From the NCBI RefSeq assembly GCF_000523235.1, contig NZ_CP006850.1:2976001-3040000 (forward strand): a DNA stretch of 64,000 nucleotides. Reading direction: 5' to 3'. The first letter of the stretch is position 1, and every line of letters begins with the position of its first letter. Below, piece after piece: positions 44,211 to 52,028 of the stretch. The position numbers were made by a program, and so were the translations under genes. Source of the stretch: Nocardia nova SH22a. Lineage in GTDB: Bacteria; Actinomycetota; Actinomycetes; Mycobacteriales; Mycobacteriaceae. Below the pieces are notes generated by a model that was not told where the DNA came from, ran no database searches, and saw only the letters and a program-made list of their open reading frames with translations.

Positions 44211-45422
44211 TCAGGACTCGCGCTCGAAGATGGCGGCGAGGCCCTGGCCTCCGCCGATGCACATGGTCTCGACCGCGTAGCGGGCGGCGCGGCGGTCGAG
44301 TTCGCGCAGCATGGTGGTGAGGATGCGGACGCCGGTCGCGCCGACGGGGTGGCCGAGCGAGATGCCGGAGCCGTTGACGTTGATCCGGTCGAAGTCCGAC
44401 GGCCCCAGTTTCCAGGCGGCGGTGCAGGCCAGAACCTGCGCGGCGAACGCCTCGTTCAGCTCGATGAGGTCGATATCGGCGAGGGTGAGTCCGGCGCGCT
44501 GCAACGCGAGGTCGGTCGAGGGCACCGGACCGATGCCCATCCGCGAGGGCTCGACACCGGCGACGGCCCAGGTGACCAGCCGCGCCAGCGGGCGCAGGCC
44601 GAGTTCGGCGGCCTTCTCCCGGGTCGTGACGATGCACACCGCGGCGCCGTCGTTCTGGCCGCTGGCATTACCGGCGGTGACGGTCGAGTCCGGATCTGCC
44701 CTGCGCCGCACCGGTTTCAGCGCCGCGAGGGTCTCCATCGAGATGTCGGCGCGCGGATGCTCGTCGCGGTCGTGGGTGATCTCGCCCTTGCGCGTGGTGA
44801 CGGTGACCGGAACGATCTCGTCGGCGAATCTGCCCTCTTCGTGTGCGGCGACCGCGCGCAGATGGGAGTTCAGCGCCAGTTCGTCCTGCGCCTCGCGCGT
44901 GATCGAGTATTCGGCGCGCAGATTCTCGGCGGTCTCGAGCATCCCGCCGGGCACCGGATGGAACTTTCCGCCCGCCGTCACCCGGCCGCGATTGATGCGG
45001 TCGGCGAGCTGAGTGTCGTTGCCGCGCAGGCCGAATCGCAGTCCGAGCGCGTAATGTTCGGCCTGGCTCATGCTTTCGGCGCCACCGGCGAGGACCAGAT
45101 CGCAGACGCCGGTCTGAATTCGCATCGCGGCATCGATCACGGCTTGCAGCCCCGAACCGCAGCGGCGGTCGAGTTGCAGACCGGGCACTCGCACGTCGAG
45201 TCCGGCATCGAGCGCGGCGACGCGGCCGATCGCCGGGGCCTCACCGTTGGGGTAGCACTGCCCGAACAGCACGTCGTCGATATCGGAGCCGGTGATCCCG
45301 GTGCGCTCGACCAGCGCCTCGACCACGGTCGCGGCCAGATCGGCGGTCGGAACGTCGCTGAACATACCGCCGTAGCGCCCGACGGGAGTGCGCAGCGGCT
45401 CGCAGATGACAGCTTCACGCAT
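44211..45422 (-). CDS. Thiolase (acetyl-CoA acyltransferase, FadA-type)
   Basis: 403 residues. Cys in LDRRCGSGLQAV, His residues in NEAFAAQ and GISLGHPVGATG, and second Cys in CIGGGQGLAAIF. Canonical motifs throughout. Start: ATG at 45422, 1 nt beyond the CitE stop; a GTG three codons upstream would overlap it. Catalyses the thiolytic last step of the operon's beta-oxidation cycle. Confidence 0.93.
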   Translation of the reverse strand: MREAVICEPLRTPVGRYGGMFSDVPTADLAATVVEALVERTGITGSDIDDVLFGQCYPNGEAPAIGRVAALDAGLDVRVPGLQLDRRCGSGLQAVIDAAMRIQTGVCDLVLAGGAESMSQAEHYALGLRFGLRGNDTQLADRINRGRVTAGGKFHPVPGGMLETAENLRAEYSITREAQDELALNSHLRAVAAHEEGRFADEIVPVTVTTRKGEITHDRDEHPRADISMETLAALKPVRRRADPDSTVTAGNASGQNDGAAVCIVTTREKAAELGLRPLARLVTWAVAGVEPSRMGIGPVPSTDLALQRAGLTLADIDLIELNEAFAAQVLACTAAWKLGPSDFDRINVNGSGISLGHPVGATGVRILTTMLRELDRRAARYAVETMCIGGGQGLAAIFERES

Positions 45423-45423
45423 C

Positions 45424-46317
45424 TCAGGCACCGACCTTCAGCTGCTCGGCGTAGGCCAGCACCTCTTTGGCGGTCTTGATGTGCGCGTAGTCGACATGCA
45501 TCCCCTCGTAGGAGACCGCGGCCTTACCGTCGGCGACCGCGGCGTCGAAGGCCGCGATCATGTCGGCGTAGAACTTCACATCCTGCTCGGACGGGCTGAA
45601 CACCTCGTTGACCAGGCCGACGTGCTTCGGGTGGATGAGGAACATGCCCCGGAACCCGATATCCCGGTTCCGTTCGGCGAAATCGCGCGCGCCCGCGTCG
45701 TCGGTGAGGTCCTGCCAGACGCCGGTGAGCGGGAAGTCCTTACCGTGCGCGCGGCAGGCCAGCAGTGCCCGGCTGCGCAGGAACAAGGTCTCCTGACCGG
45801 CCGGGGTGAACCGGAAGCCCACCGAACGCGACACATCCGCATCGCGGGCGGTACCGGCGAACAGGGTGGCGACGCGCGGCGAGCAGGTGACGATCTGCGC
45901 GCAGCTCTCGTATGCCTGCGCGGATTCCAGACAGGGAATGAACTCGATCGCGCCCGGCTCCACACCGTTCTTCGGCTCGAAATGCGTTACCAGAGCGTCG
46001 ATTCGAATGACGTCCTCCGGCCCGTACAGCTTGGGCAGAACGAAGCCGTCGAGACCGGGCAGCGTGACGGCGGCGATATCGTCGCCGGACAGTCCGGTCT
46101 CGAGCGCATTGACCCGGACGTAGATCCCCAGCTCCGGGTGCGCGGCGCGCAGCGCGGGGATGGTGGCCGCGACGGTGGCGCGCCCCTGGTCCTTCAGCGA
46201 TTCGGGAACGGAGTCCTCGAGGTCCAGGATCACGGCATCGACACCGGCGTTGACGGCCTTCTCCGCCCAGCCCTCGCGATGACCGGGGACGAACAACAGT
46301 GAGCGAAGCGGCCTCAT
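45424..46317 (-). CDS. CitE-like HpcH/HpaI family lyase
   Basis: 297 residues of the citrate lyase beta-subunit-like family: RSLLFVPGHREGW, ILDLEDSVPESLKDQGR (metal Asp/Glu), VRVNALETG, LPKLYGPEDV, and FIPCLESAQAY. Stand-alone CitE-like proteins cleave malyl-, citramalyl- or beta-methylmalyl-CoA to acetyl-CoA and an oxo acid. Start: ATG at 46317 with AGGAGGG 7 bases upstream. First gene of the five-gene operon; it opens away from the acyl-CoA dehydrogenase at 46450. The enzyme probably works at the end of the route the operon encodes. Confidence 0.87.
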   Translation of the reverse strand: MRPLRSLLFVPGHREGWAEKAVNAGVDAVILDLEDSVPESLKDQGRATVAATIPALRAAHPELGIYVRVNALETGLSGDDIAAVTLPGLDGFVLPKLYGPEDVIRIDALVTHFEPKNGVEPGAIEFIPCLESAQAYESCAQIVTCSPRVATLFAGTARDADVSRSVGFRFTPAGQETLFLRSRALLACRAHGKDFPLTGVWQDLTDDAGARDFAERNRDIGFRGMFLIHPKHVGLVNEVFSPSEQDVKFYADMIAAFDAAVADGKAAVSYEGMHVDYAHIKTAKEVLAYAEQLKVGA

Positions 46318-46356
46318 GGGCAGCCCTCCTCATGGGAAAATGACGGGCGACTGGTT

Positions 46357-46373
46357 TCTAACAAGACTGTAGA
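46357..46373. promoter_or_regulatory. TetR-type operator candidate in CitE/ACAD promoter
   Basis: TCTAACAAGACTGTAGA matches 13 of 17 positions with the inverted repeat in front of the TetR gene (55204-55220, read on the minus strand). It lies in the 132-bp divergent region. An AT-rich element starts at its last base. Confidence 0.55.
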
Positions 46374-46384
46374 TTATATTATGC
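46373..46384 (+). promoter_or_regulatory. AT-rich element, shared motif
   Basis: ATTATATTATGC is an 11/12 match to AATATATTATGC at 57254 and 61959. It sits 66 bp before the plus-strand acyl-CoA dehydrogenase. Confidence 0.5.
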
Positions 46385-46449
46385 ACAGTTACAACGGGCG
46401 CTCAGGCGACCCCGTGCGGTGACCCCGACCGGCCTCAGGAAGGACCCTC

Positions 46450-47643
46450 ATGACCAAGCTCTGCGCCACTGCCGACCTCACCGATGTGCAGCGCGACATT
46501 CTCGCGACCGTGCGGGAGTTCGTCGACGAGCAGATACTCCCGGTGGCGACCGAGCTCGAGCATGCCGACGAGTACCCGGCCAAGATCGTCGCGGGCATGA
46601 AGGAGATGGGCATCTTCGGCCTCACCATCCCGGAGGAATTCGGCGGCCTGGGGGAGTCGCTGCTGACCTACGCGCTGGTCGTCGAGGAGCTGTCGCGGGG
46701 CTGGATGAGCGTGTCCGGGATCGTGAACACCCACTTCATCGTGGCGTATCTGCTCCAGCAGCACGGCACCGACGAGCAGAAGGCGAAGTATCTGCCGCGG
46801 CTGGCTGCGGGAGAGTTGACGGGTGCGTTCTCGATGTCGGAACCCGGTCTGGGATCGGACGTCAGCGCCATCACCACCACCGCCACCCCCGACGGGGACG
46901 CCTATGTGATCAACGGCCAGAAGATGTGGCTGACCAACGGCGGCACCTCGAGTCTGGTCGCGGTCCTCGTCCGCACGCCGGAGGGCAAGGACAAGCCGCA
47001 CCAGAACCTCACCACCTTCCTGGTGGAGAAGACCCCCGGATTCGGCGAGGTCGCGCCCGGTCTGCGGATCCCCGGCAAGATCGACAAGATGGGGTACAAG
47101 GGCGTCGACACCACCGAGCTGATCTTCGACGGTTTCCGCATCGACAAGGCCGAAATCCTCGGTGGCACACCGGGTCGCGGTTTCTACCAGATGATGGACG
47201 GCGTCGAGGTGGGGCGCGTCAACGTCGCGGCGCGCGGAGTCGGCGTGGCGAACCGCGCCTTCGAACTCGGCGTCTCCTACGCCCAGCAGCGCCACACCTT
47301 CGGCAAGCCGATCGCCCAGCATCAGGCCGTGCTGTTCCGGCTCGCCGAAATGGGCACCAAGGTCGAAGCCGCCCACCAGATGGTGGTGCGCGCGGCACGC
47401 ATCAAGGACGCCGGAAACCGCAACGACCTCGAGGCCGGAATGGCGAAATACCTTGCCTCCGAATACTGCCGGGACGTCGTGGAGGACGCCTTTCGCATCC
47501 ACGGCGGCTACGGCTTCGCCAAGGAGTACGAGATCGAGCGGCTCTACCGGGAGGCCCCGATGCTGCTCATCGGCGAGGGCACCGCGGATATTCAGCGCAT
47601 GATCATCGGGCGTCGGCTGCTGGAGAACTACGCCGAACGCTGA
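46450..47643 (+). CDS. Acyl-CoA dehydrogenase
   Basis: 397 residues, complete. FSMSEPGLGSDVSAITTTA and KMWLTNGGTSSLVAVLVRT are the flavin strands; FRIHGGYGFAKEYEIERLYREAPMLLIGEGTADIQRMII holds the catalytic Glu in GEGTADIQR. Start: ATG at 46450 with GGAAGGA upstream. Transcribed divergently from the CitE operon, sharing its promoter region, so both are probably induced together. It converges with the LuxR gene (7-bp gap). Confidence 0.92.
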   Translation: MTKLCATADLTDVQRDILATVREFVDEQILPVATELEHADEYPAKIVAGMKEMGIFGLTIPEEFGGLGESLLTYALVVEELSRGWMSVSGIVNTHFIVAYLLQQHGTDEQKAKYLPRLAAGELTGAFSMSEPGLGSDVSAITTTATPDGDAYVINGQKMWLTNGGTSSLVAVLVRTPEGKDKPHQNLTTFLVEKTPGFGEVAPGLRIPGKIDKMGYKGVDTTELIFDGFRIDKAEILGGTPGRGFYQMMDGVEVGRVNVAARGVGVANRAFELGVSYAQQRHTFGKPIAQHQAVLFRLAEMGTKVEAAHQMVVRAARIKDAGNRNDLEAGMAKYLASEYCRDVVEDAFRIHGGYGFAKEYEIERLYREAPMLLIGEGTADIQRMIIGRRLLENYAER

Positions 47644-47650
47644 GCGGTGC

Positions 47651-48727
47651 CTATCGCAGCCAGAGCGCGAGCAGTTCCGATCTGCTCGCGATTCCCAGCT
47701 TGCGGAACGTGTGGGTGAGATGGGTCTTGACCGTCGCCTCGGAGATGCCGAGGCGACGGGCGATCTGCCGGTTCGACTCCCCGGTCGCCACCAACTCGGC
47801 GATATCGTGCTCCCGGCGGGACAGTTCGTTCCGGCCGGGAATCTCGGGTGCCGCTGTGCCGCCGCACAATTCGATATCGCGGGTCAGCGAGCGCATCTGT
47901 CCCTCGAGCGCGGCGGCGCGCTCTAGCACGGTGACCCGCGCCAGGGAATGGCTCAGCCCTTCGGCGAACATCGACAGCGCGTGCTGATCCTGGACCGTCA
48001 CCCGGCGGCGCCGGTGGTAGCAGTCACCGTGGATCAGACCGAAGACGTGTCCGCGGATGCTCAGCGGCGCAACGCAATACGACTCGGTCCGGCCGATTCG
48101 GACGAGTGATTTCGCGACCCGGGGATTGTCCTGGACCTCGAACACCATCCGCGGGCGGCTCTCGGCGACCGCGTCGGACTCGACGATCGATCCGTCCAGC
48201 AGTGGGGGAGCGGCCTTGCCCTGTGCGACCAGATCCTCCGCCCAGCGCGGCTCGACCTCGTCGTGCATGTAGTGCAGATTCCAGCACGAGTCGGAAACCC
48301 GGGCGACCAGCGCCCGGTCGAATCCGAATGTGCACATCTGCCGCGCCGCCGAGGTGAGCAGGTCGTCCACCGTCGTGCACGCGTGCAGGCGAGCCAGTGC
48401 CGCCCGGATGCTCTCGTAGCGCGTTTCCGTATCGCCCGGGCGCGACCGCGCGGTGAGGGTCTCGACCTCCCGGATATCCGCCAGCGCGTCGCCGAGAAGC
48501 CGAACCCGGTCCTGATCGACCCGGCCCGAGGGGTGCTGGAGATCGTGCAGCACCGCATCCCACAGCGTCGACAGCACGCGGTGCGCGTCGACCGGCCGAT
48601 CCGGCGTGCGGGGCACGATCGCCCGATCGAGCAGCTCCTCGACCCGAGTGGTGGTGAACTCGATCAGGTCGAGAATATCGGGAGTGGGACACAGCTCCCG
48701 GGGCGAGGAAGCGTATCCGGTTGCCAT
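47651..48727 (-). CDS. LuxR-type regulator with GAF-like sensor
   Basis: 358 residues. The C-terminal helix-turn-helix is LSRREHDIAELVATGESNRQIARRLGISEATVKTHLTHTFRKLGIASRSEL. The region about 120-290 (TSAARQMCTFGFDRALVARVSDSCWNLHYMHDEVEP, SYCVAPLSIRGHVFGLIHGDCYHRRRRV) resembles a GAF sensor. Start: ATG at 48727 with GGAAGA upstream; an open frame to 48877 lies over the promoter region. Divergent from the SDR-HyuA-HyuB-zinc-ribbon operon, so the natural candidate is control of that operon, perhaps by sensing its ketone or alcohol substrate. Confidence 0.88.
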   Translation of the reverse strand: MATGYASSPRELCPTPDILDLIEFTTTRVEELLDRAIVPRTPDRPVDAHRVLSTLWDAVLHDLQHPSGRVDQDRVRLLGDALADIREVETLTARSRPGDTETRYESIRAALARLHACTTVDDLLTSAARQMCTFGFDRALVARVSDSCWNLHYMHDEVEPRWAEDLVAQGKAAPPLLDGSIVESDAVAESRPRMVFEVQDNPRVAKSLVRIGRTESYCVAPLSIRGHVFGLIHGDCYHRRRRVTVQDQHALSMFAEGLSHSLARVTVLERAAALEGQMRSLTRDIELCGGTAAPEIPGRNELSRREHDIAELVATGESNRQIARRLGISEATVKTHLTHTFRKLGIASRSELLALWLR

Positions 48728-49081
48728 GGTTCTTCCTTCGACTGCGAAGTCAATCGTGCACAATATTCGCACAACCCGGTCTGCAACACCTCGGTTACCC
48801 GAAAATTCGGTGGTGCGACCAAAGTCGTAGTCGCCTCGGACCGATTGCCGATACCGCCCCCGCGCCCCGCGCAACATACTGATTCAGCGCGCCGTGACGC
48901 CCATCACAGCCCGGACGGACCTGCTGCCGTGGCCGGGCGACGTGCGTGCGCACATCAACCGAACTGTTCCGGCCGCAGCGAGTGAGGCCGCACCTTCTCC
49001 GCTCCGCCGAGTGAAGCGGCGCGCTGTCCGATGCCGACCGGAACACCCTGGTAACCACTGTGATTCGGAAGGGACAATGCT
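48728..49081. promoter_or_regulatory. 354-bp divergent promoter region
   Basis: Holds CCGAAAATTCGG (48799-48810, 5-bp arms), a GCGAC/GTCGC inverted pair at 48815-48833, and GCACAATATTCGCACA at 48758-48773, an AT core with GCAC-like flanks. Probably the site of action of the LuxR regulator; start points are not identifiable. Confidence 0.45.
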
Positions 49082-49909
49082 GTGGGACGACTCGAAGGAC
49101 GAGTGGCGCTGGTGACCGGGGCCGCCCGCGGTCAAGGGCGAAGCCACGCCGTACGCCTGGCGCAGGAGGGCGCCGACGTCATCGCGATCGACCGGTGTGC
49201 CGACATCGATTCGGTGGCGTACCCGCTCGCGACGTCGGAGGAGCTCGAGGAGACGGCCCGGCTGGTGAAGGAGACGGGCCGCCGCGTCGTCAGCGCCCGC
49301 GCGGACGTGCGGGATTCCGCCGCGATGGCGGGCGCGGTCGATGCCGCCGTGGCCGAACTCGGCCGCCTGGACATCGTGAGCGCGAACGCGGGGATCCTGT
49401 CGATCCGACCGGCCGTCGAACTGGACGACGAGGCCTGGGAGGACGTCATCGGCGTCAATCTGAACGGTGTCTGGAACACCTGCAAGGTCTCGATGCCCCA
49501 TCTCATCGCGGGCGGGCGCGGCGGCGCGATGATTCTGACCTCTTCGACCTCGGGGGTGAAGGGCAGTCCGAATCTCGCGCACTACACCGCGGCCAAGCAC
49601 GGTGTGGTGGGCCTGATGAAGGTGCTCGCCAAAGAGCTTGCCGTCCACGACATCCGGGTCAACACGGTGCATCCGACGATCGTCCCGACCGTGATGATGA
49701 CCCACGACGAGATGTACCGGCTGTTCCGGCCGGACGTCGAGAGCCCGACCCTGGACGATGCCAAAGTCGCCTATACCCGGCACAACCTGCTGAACGTGCC
49801 GTGGGTGGAGGCGGAGGACATCTCGAACGCGGTCGTTTTCCTGGCCTCGGACGAGGGCCGTTACGTCACGGGGCTGCAGATGCTCGTCGACGCCGGTCAA
49901 ACCCTGTGA
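49082..49909 (+). CDS. Mycofactocin-coupled SDR (carveol-dehydrogenase-like)
   Basis: 275 residues. VTGAARGQGRSHAVRLAQEGADVIAIDRCADI is the characteristic N-terminus of the mycofactocin-coupled SDR group, with its inserted loop after strand 2 (residues 40-60) that holds a non-exchangeable NAD. Active site: LTSSTSGVKGSPNLAHYTAAKHG. Family members oxidise secondary alcohols such as carveol. Start: GTG at 49082 with GAAGGGA upstream. First gene before HyuA and HyuB, so the product ketone may feed them. Confidence 0.88.
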   Translation: MGRLEGRVALVTGAARGQGRSHAVRLAQEGADVIAIDRCADIDSVAYPLATSEELEETARLVKETGRRVVSARADVRDSAAMAGAVDAAVAELGRLDIVSANAGILSIRPAVELDDEAWEDVIGVNLNGVWNTCKVSMPHLIAGGRGGAMILTSSTSGVKGSPNLAHYTAAKHGVVGLMKVLAKELAVHDIRVNTVHPTIVPTVMMTHDEMYRLFRPDVESPTLDDAKVAYTRHNLLNVPWVEAEDISNAVVFLASDEGRYVTGLQMLVDAGQTL

Positions 49910-49924
49910 CGGAAGGGATATTTC

Positions 49925-52021
49925 GTGATGAGTGAGGAGACGACGGTGCAGCGGTACCGAATCGGAGTGGACGTCGGCGGAACCTTCACCGACGCGGTCC
50001 TGGTGGACACGAAGGACGGTGTCATCCGCCGGGGCAAGGTGCGGACCACGCCCGAGGACCAGTCGATCGGCGTCTTCGACGCGATCGAATCGTTCGGCAT
50101 CGGCTTCGACGAGATCTCGGTGTTCGTGCACGGCAACACCGTCGCGTTGAACGCCCTGCTGGAGCGCAAGGGGCCGACCACCGCGCTGATCTGCTCCGAG
50201 GGTGCCCGCGACATGCTGGACATGGGCGGACTGCGGCGACCCGACGGCGACGACCTGTACGACTCGGCGTGGATCCGGCCGCATCAGCAGCGGCCGCTGG
50301 TCCATCGACGGCATGTGCGCGAGGTCGTCGGCCGACTCCGCTACGACGGCGCCGAACACGTCCCGGTCGACCCCGAATCGGTGCGTGCGGTGGCCGAATT
50401 CCTGAAGGCCGAGGGCGTCGAGTCGATCGCGGTGTGCCTGCTGCACGCCTACCTGAATCCCGAACACGAGGAGCAGGTCCGGGCGATCATCGCCGACGTC
50501 GCGCCGGAGATGTACGTGCAAACCTCCTCGGTGCGGCCGGTGGTGGGCGAATACGACCGGACCTTCTCGGTGATCCTGAACGCCTACTCCGGGCCGCTGC
50601 TCGGCCGGTATCTGAATCGTCTCGCCGAGCGGATGCGCGACAACGGATATCCGGGCCGCATCATGATCACCCAGATGAACGGCGGTGTAAGGACTTTGGA
50701 GCGCACCGTCGCCGAACTGCCCGCCTGCGCGATCAATTCGGGACCCACATCGGGACTGCTCGGCGCGGAGGCGTACGCGCGGATGGTCGGGGAGCCGAAC
50801 TTCATCTGCGTCGATATCGGCGGAACCAGCACGGACATCGGCCTCGTCCACGAGGGGCGCGGGCGGCGCACCGACGACTGGGAGCTCGAGTTCGGAATTC
50901 CGCTCGGATTCCCGGCCCTGGACACCCGCAGCGTCGGCGCCGGGGGCGGCAGCCTCATCCACATCGACGAGCACGGCACGCTGCAGATCGGGCCGGAGAG
51001 CGCGGGTTCGGAACCCGGACCCGCCTGCTACGGCCGGGGCGGCACCCGCCCGGCGATCACCGATGCGCTGGTGGCGCTCGGCTTCATGCAGGACGAACTG
51101 TTCCTCGACGGCAGGATGAGCCTCGATCGGGATGCGGCCGTCGCCGCGCTGAACACGGTCGCCGAGCCGCTCGGTATGACGGCGACGGAGTTGGCGGCGG
51201 GCGTCTTCGACCTGATGTGCGCGCATATCGAGTCGGAGTGTTCGAAGATCATCTTCGAGGCCGCCGTCGATCCGTCGACGTTCACCTTGCTCGCCTTCGG
51301 CGGTGCGGGACCGATGTTCGCGGCGCGGCTGGCGAAGATGCTCGGCGCCAAGGCCGCGCTGATCCCTTATTTCCCAGGCGGTTTCAGCGCCCTCGGCATG
51401 GTCTCGGCGCCGCTGCACGCCGAGCGGGCCCGCTCGCTGGTGGACCGGATCGACGATATCGGCGTCGCCAAGCTCCGCGAGATCTTCGCCGAACTCGACG
51501 AGGAGGTGTTCGAGCGGATCGAGGCGCAGGGCGTGTCCCGCAGCTCGGTGCGGCTGGAACGGTCGCTGCACGCGCACTACGTCGGCCAGGGCTTCACCAA
51601 CCGAATCCTGTTGCCCGCAGGCGAATTGGACGAGGCCGCGATCGAGCGGTGGAAGCGGCAGTTCCACGAATTCTACGAACGGACCTACGGCTACTCGGCC
51701 TTGGAAACCCCGATCCAGGTGACGACGATGACCGTGACCGGCACCGGTGAGGTGGGGGATCTGCCGCTCCCGCGACTCGAACCCGCGGGCCCCGAACCCG
51801 ATGAGGCGGCGGTCGCGCTGCGCGCGGAGGTGTGTCTCGACGGCCGCAACACCCGCAAGATCCAGTTCTTCCGGCGGGAACTCCTGCGACCGGGCAACCT
51901 GATCGCCGGTCCCGCCGTGATCGACGACGGACTCTCGACCATCCTCGTCGAGCCCGAGATGACGGCGACCATCGACACCATCGGCAACATCCTCCTCACG
52001 CCGCGCACCGAAGGAGCGTGA
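49925..52021 (+). CDS. HyuA-type hydantoinase/oxoprolinase or ketone carboxylase subunit
   Basis: 698 residues. Phosphate motif 1 GVDVGGTFTDAV (residues 14-25), motif 2 VDIGGTSTDIG (about 296), adenosine motif GAGGGSL (about 341). A paralogue of the HyuA at 12283 but clearly diverged. Start: GTG at 49925 is 8 bases from AAGG and is chosen; the ATG next to it is the alternative. It follows the mycofactocin-type SDR by 15 bp and precedes HyuB by 7 bp. See the 12283 entry for the family's possible reactions. Confidence 0.85.
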   Translation: MMSEETTVQRYRIGVDVGGTFTDAVLVDTKDGVIRRGKVRTTPEDQSIGVFDAIESFGIGFDEISVFVHGNTVALNALLERKGPTTALICSEGARDMLDMGGLRRPDGDDLYDSAWIRPHQQRPLVHRRHVREVVGRLRYDGAEHVPVDPESVRAVAEFLKAEGVESIAVCLLHAYLNPEHEEQVRAIIADVAPEMYVQTSSVRPVVGEYDRTFSVILNAYSGPLLGRYLNRLAERMRDNGYPGRIMITQMNGGVRTLERTVAELPACAINSGPTSGLLGAEAYARMVGEPNFICVDIGGTSTDIGLVHEGRGRRTDDWELEFGIPLGFPALDTRSVGAGGGSLIHIDEHGTLQIGPESAGSEPGPACYGRGGTRPAITDALVALGFMQDELFLDGRMSLDRDAAVAALNTVAEPLGMTATELAAGVFDLMCAHIESECSKIIFEAAVDPSTFTLLAFGGAGPMFAARLAKMLGAKAALIPYFPGGFSALGMVSAPLHAERARSLVDRIDDIGVAKLREIFAELDEEVFERIEAQGVSRSSVRLERSLHAHYVGQGFTNRILLPAGELDEAAIERWKRQFHEFYERTYGYSALETPIQVTTMTVTGTGEVGDLPLPRLEPAGPEPDEAAVALRAEVCLDGRNTRKIQFFRRELLRPGNLIAGPAVIDDGLSTILVEPEMTATIDTIGNILLTPRTEGA

Positions 52022-52028
52022 CCCACCC

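Noticed and set aside
48799..48833. Inverted repeats upstream of LuxR as a certain operator
   Set aside because: Arms are only 5 bp and imperfectly arranged, so I list the area only as a promoter region.
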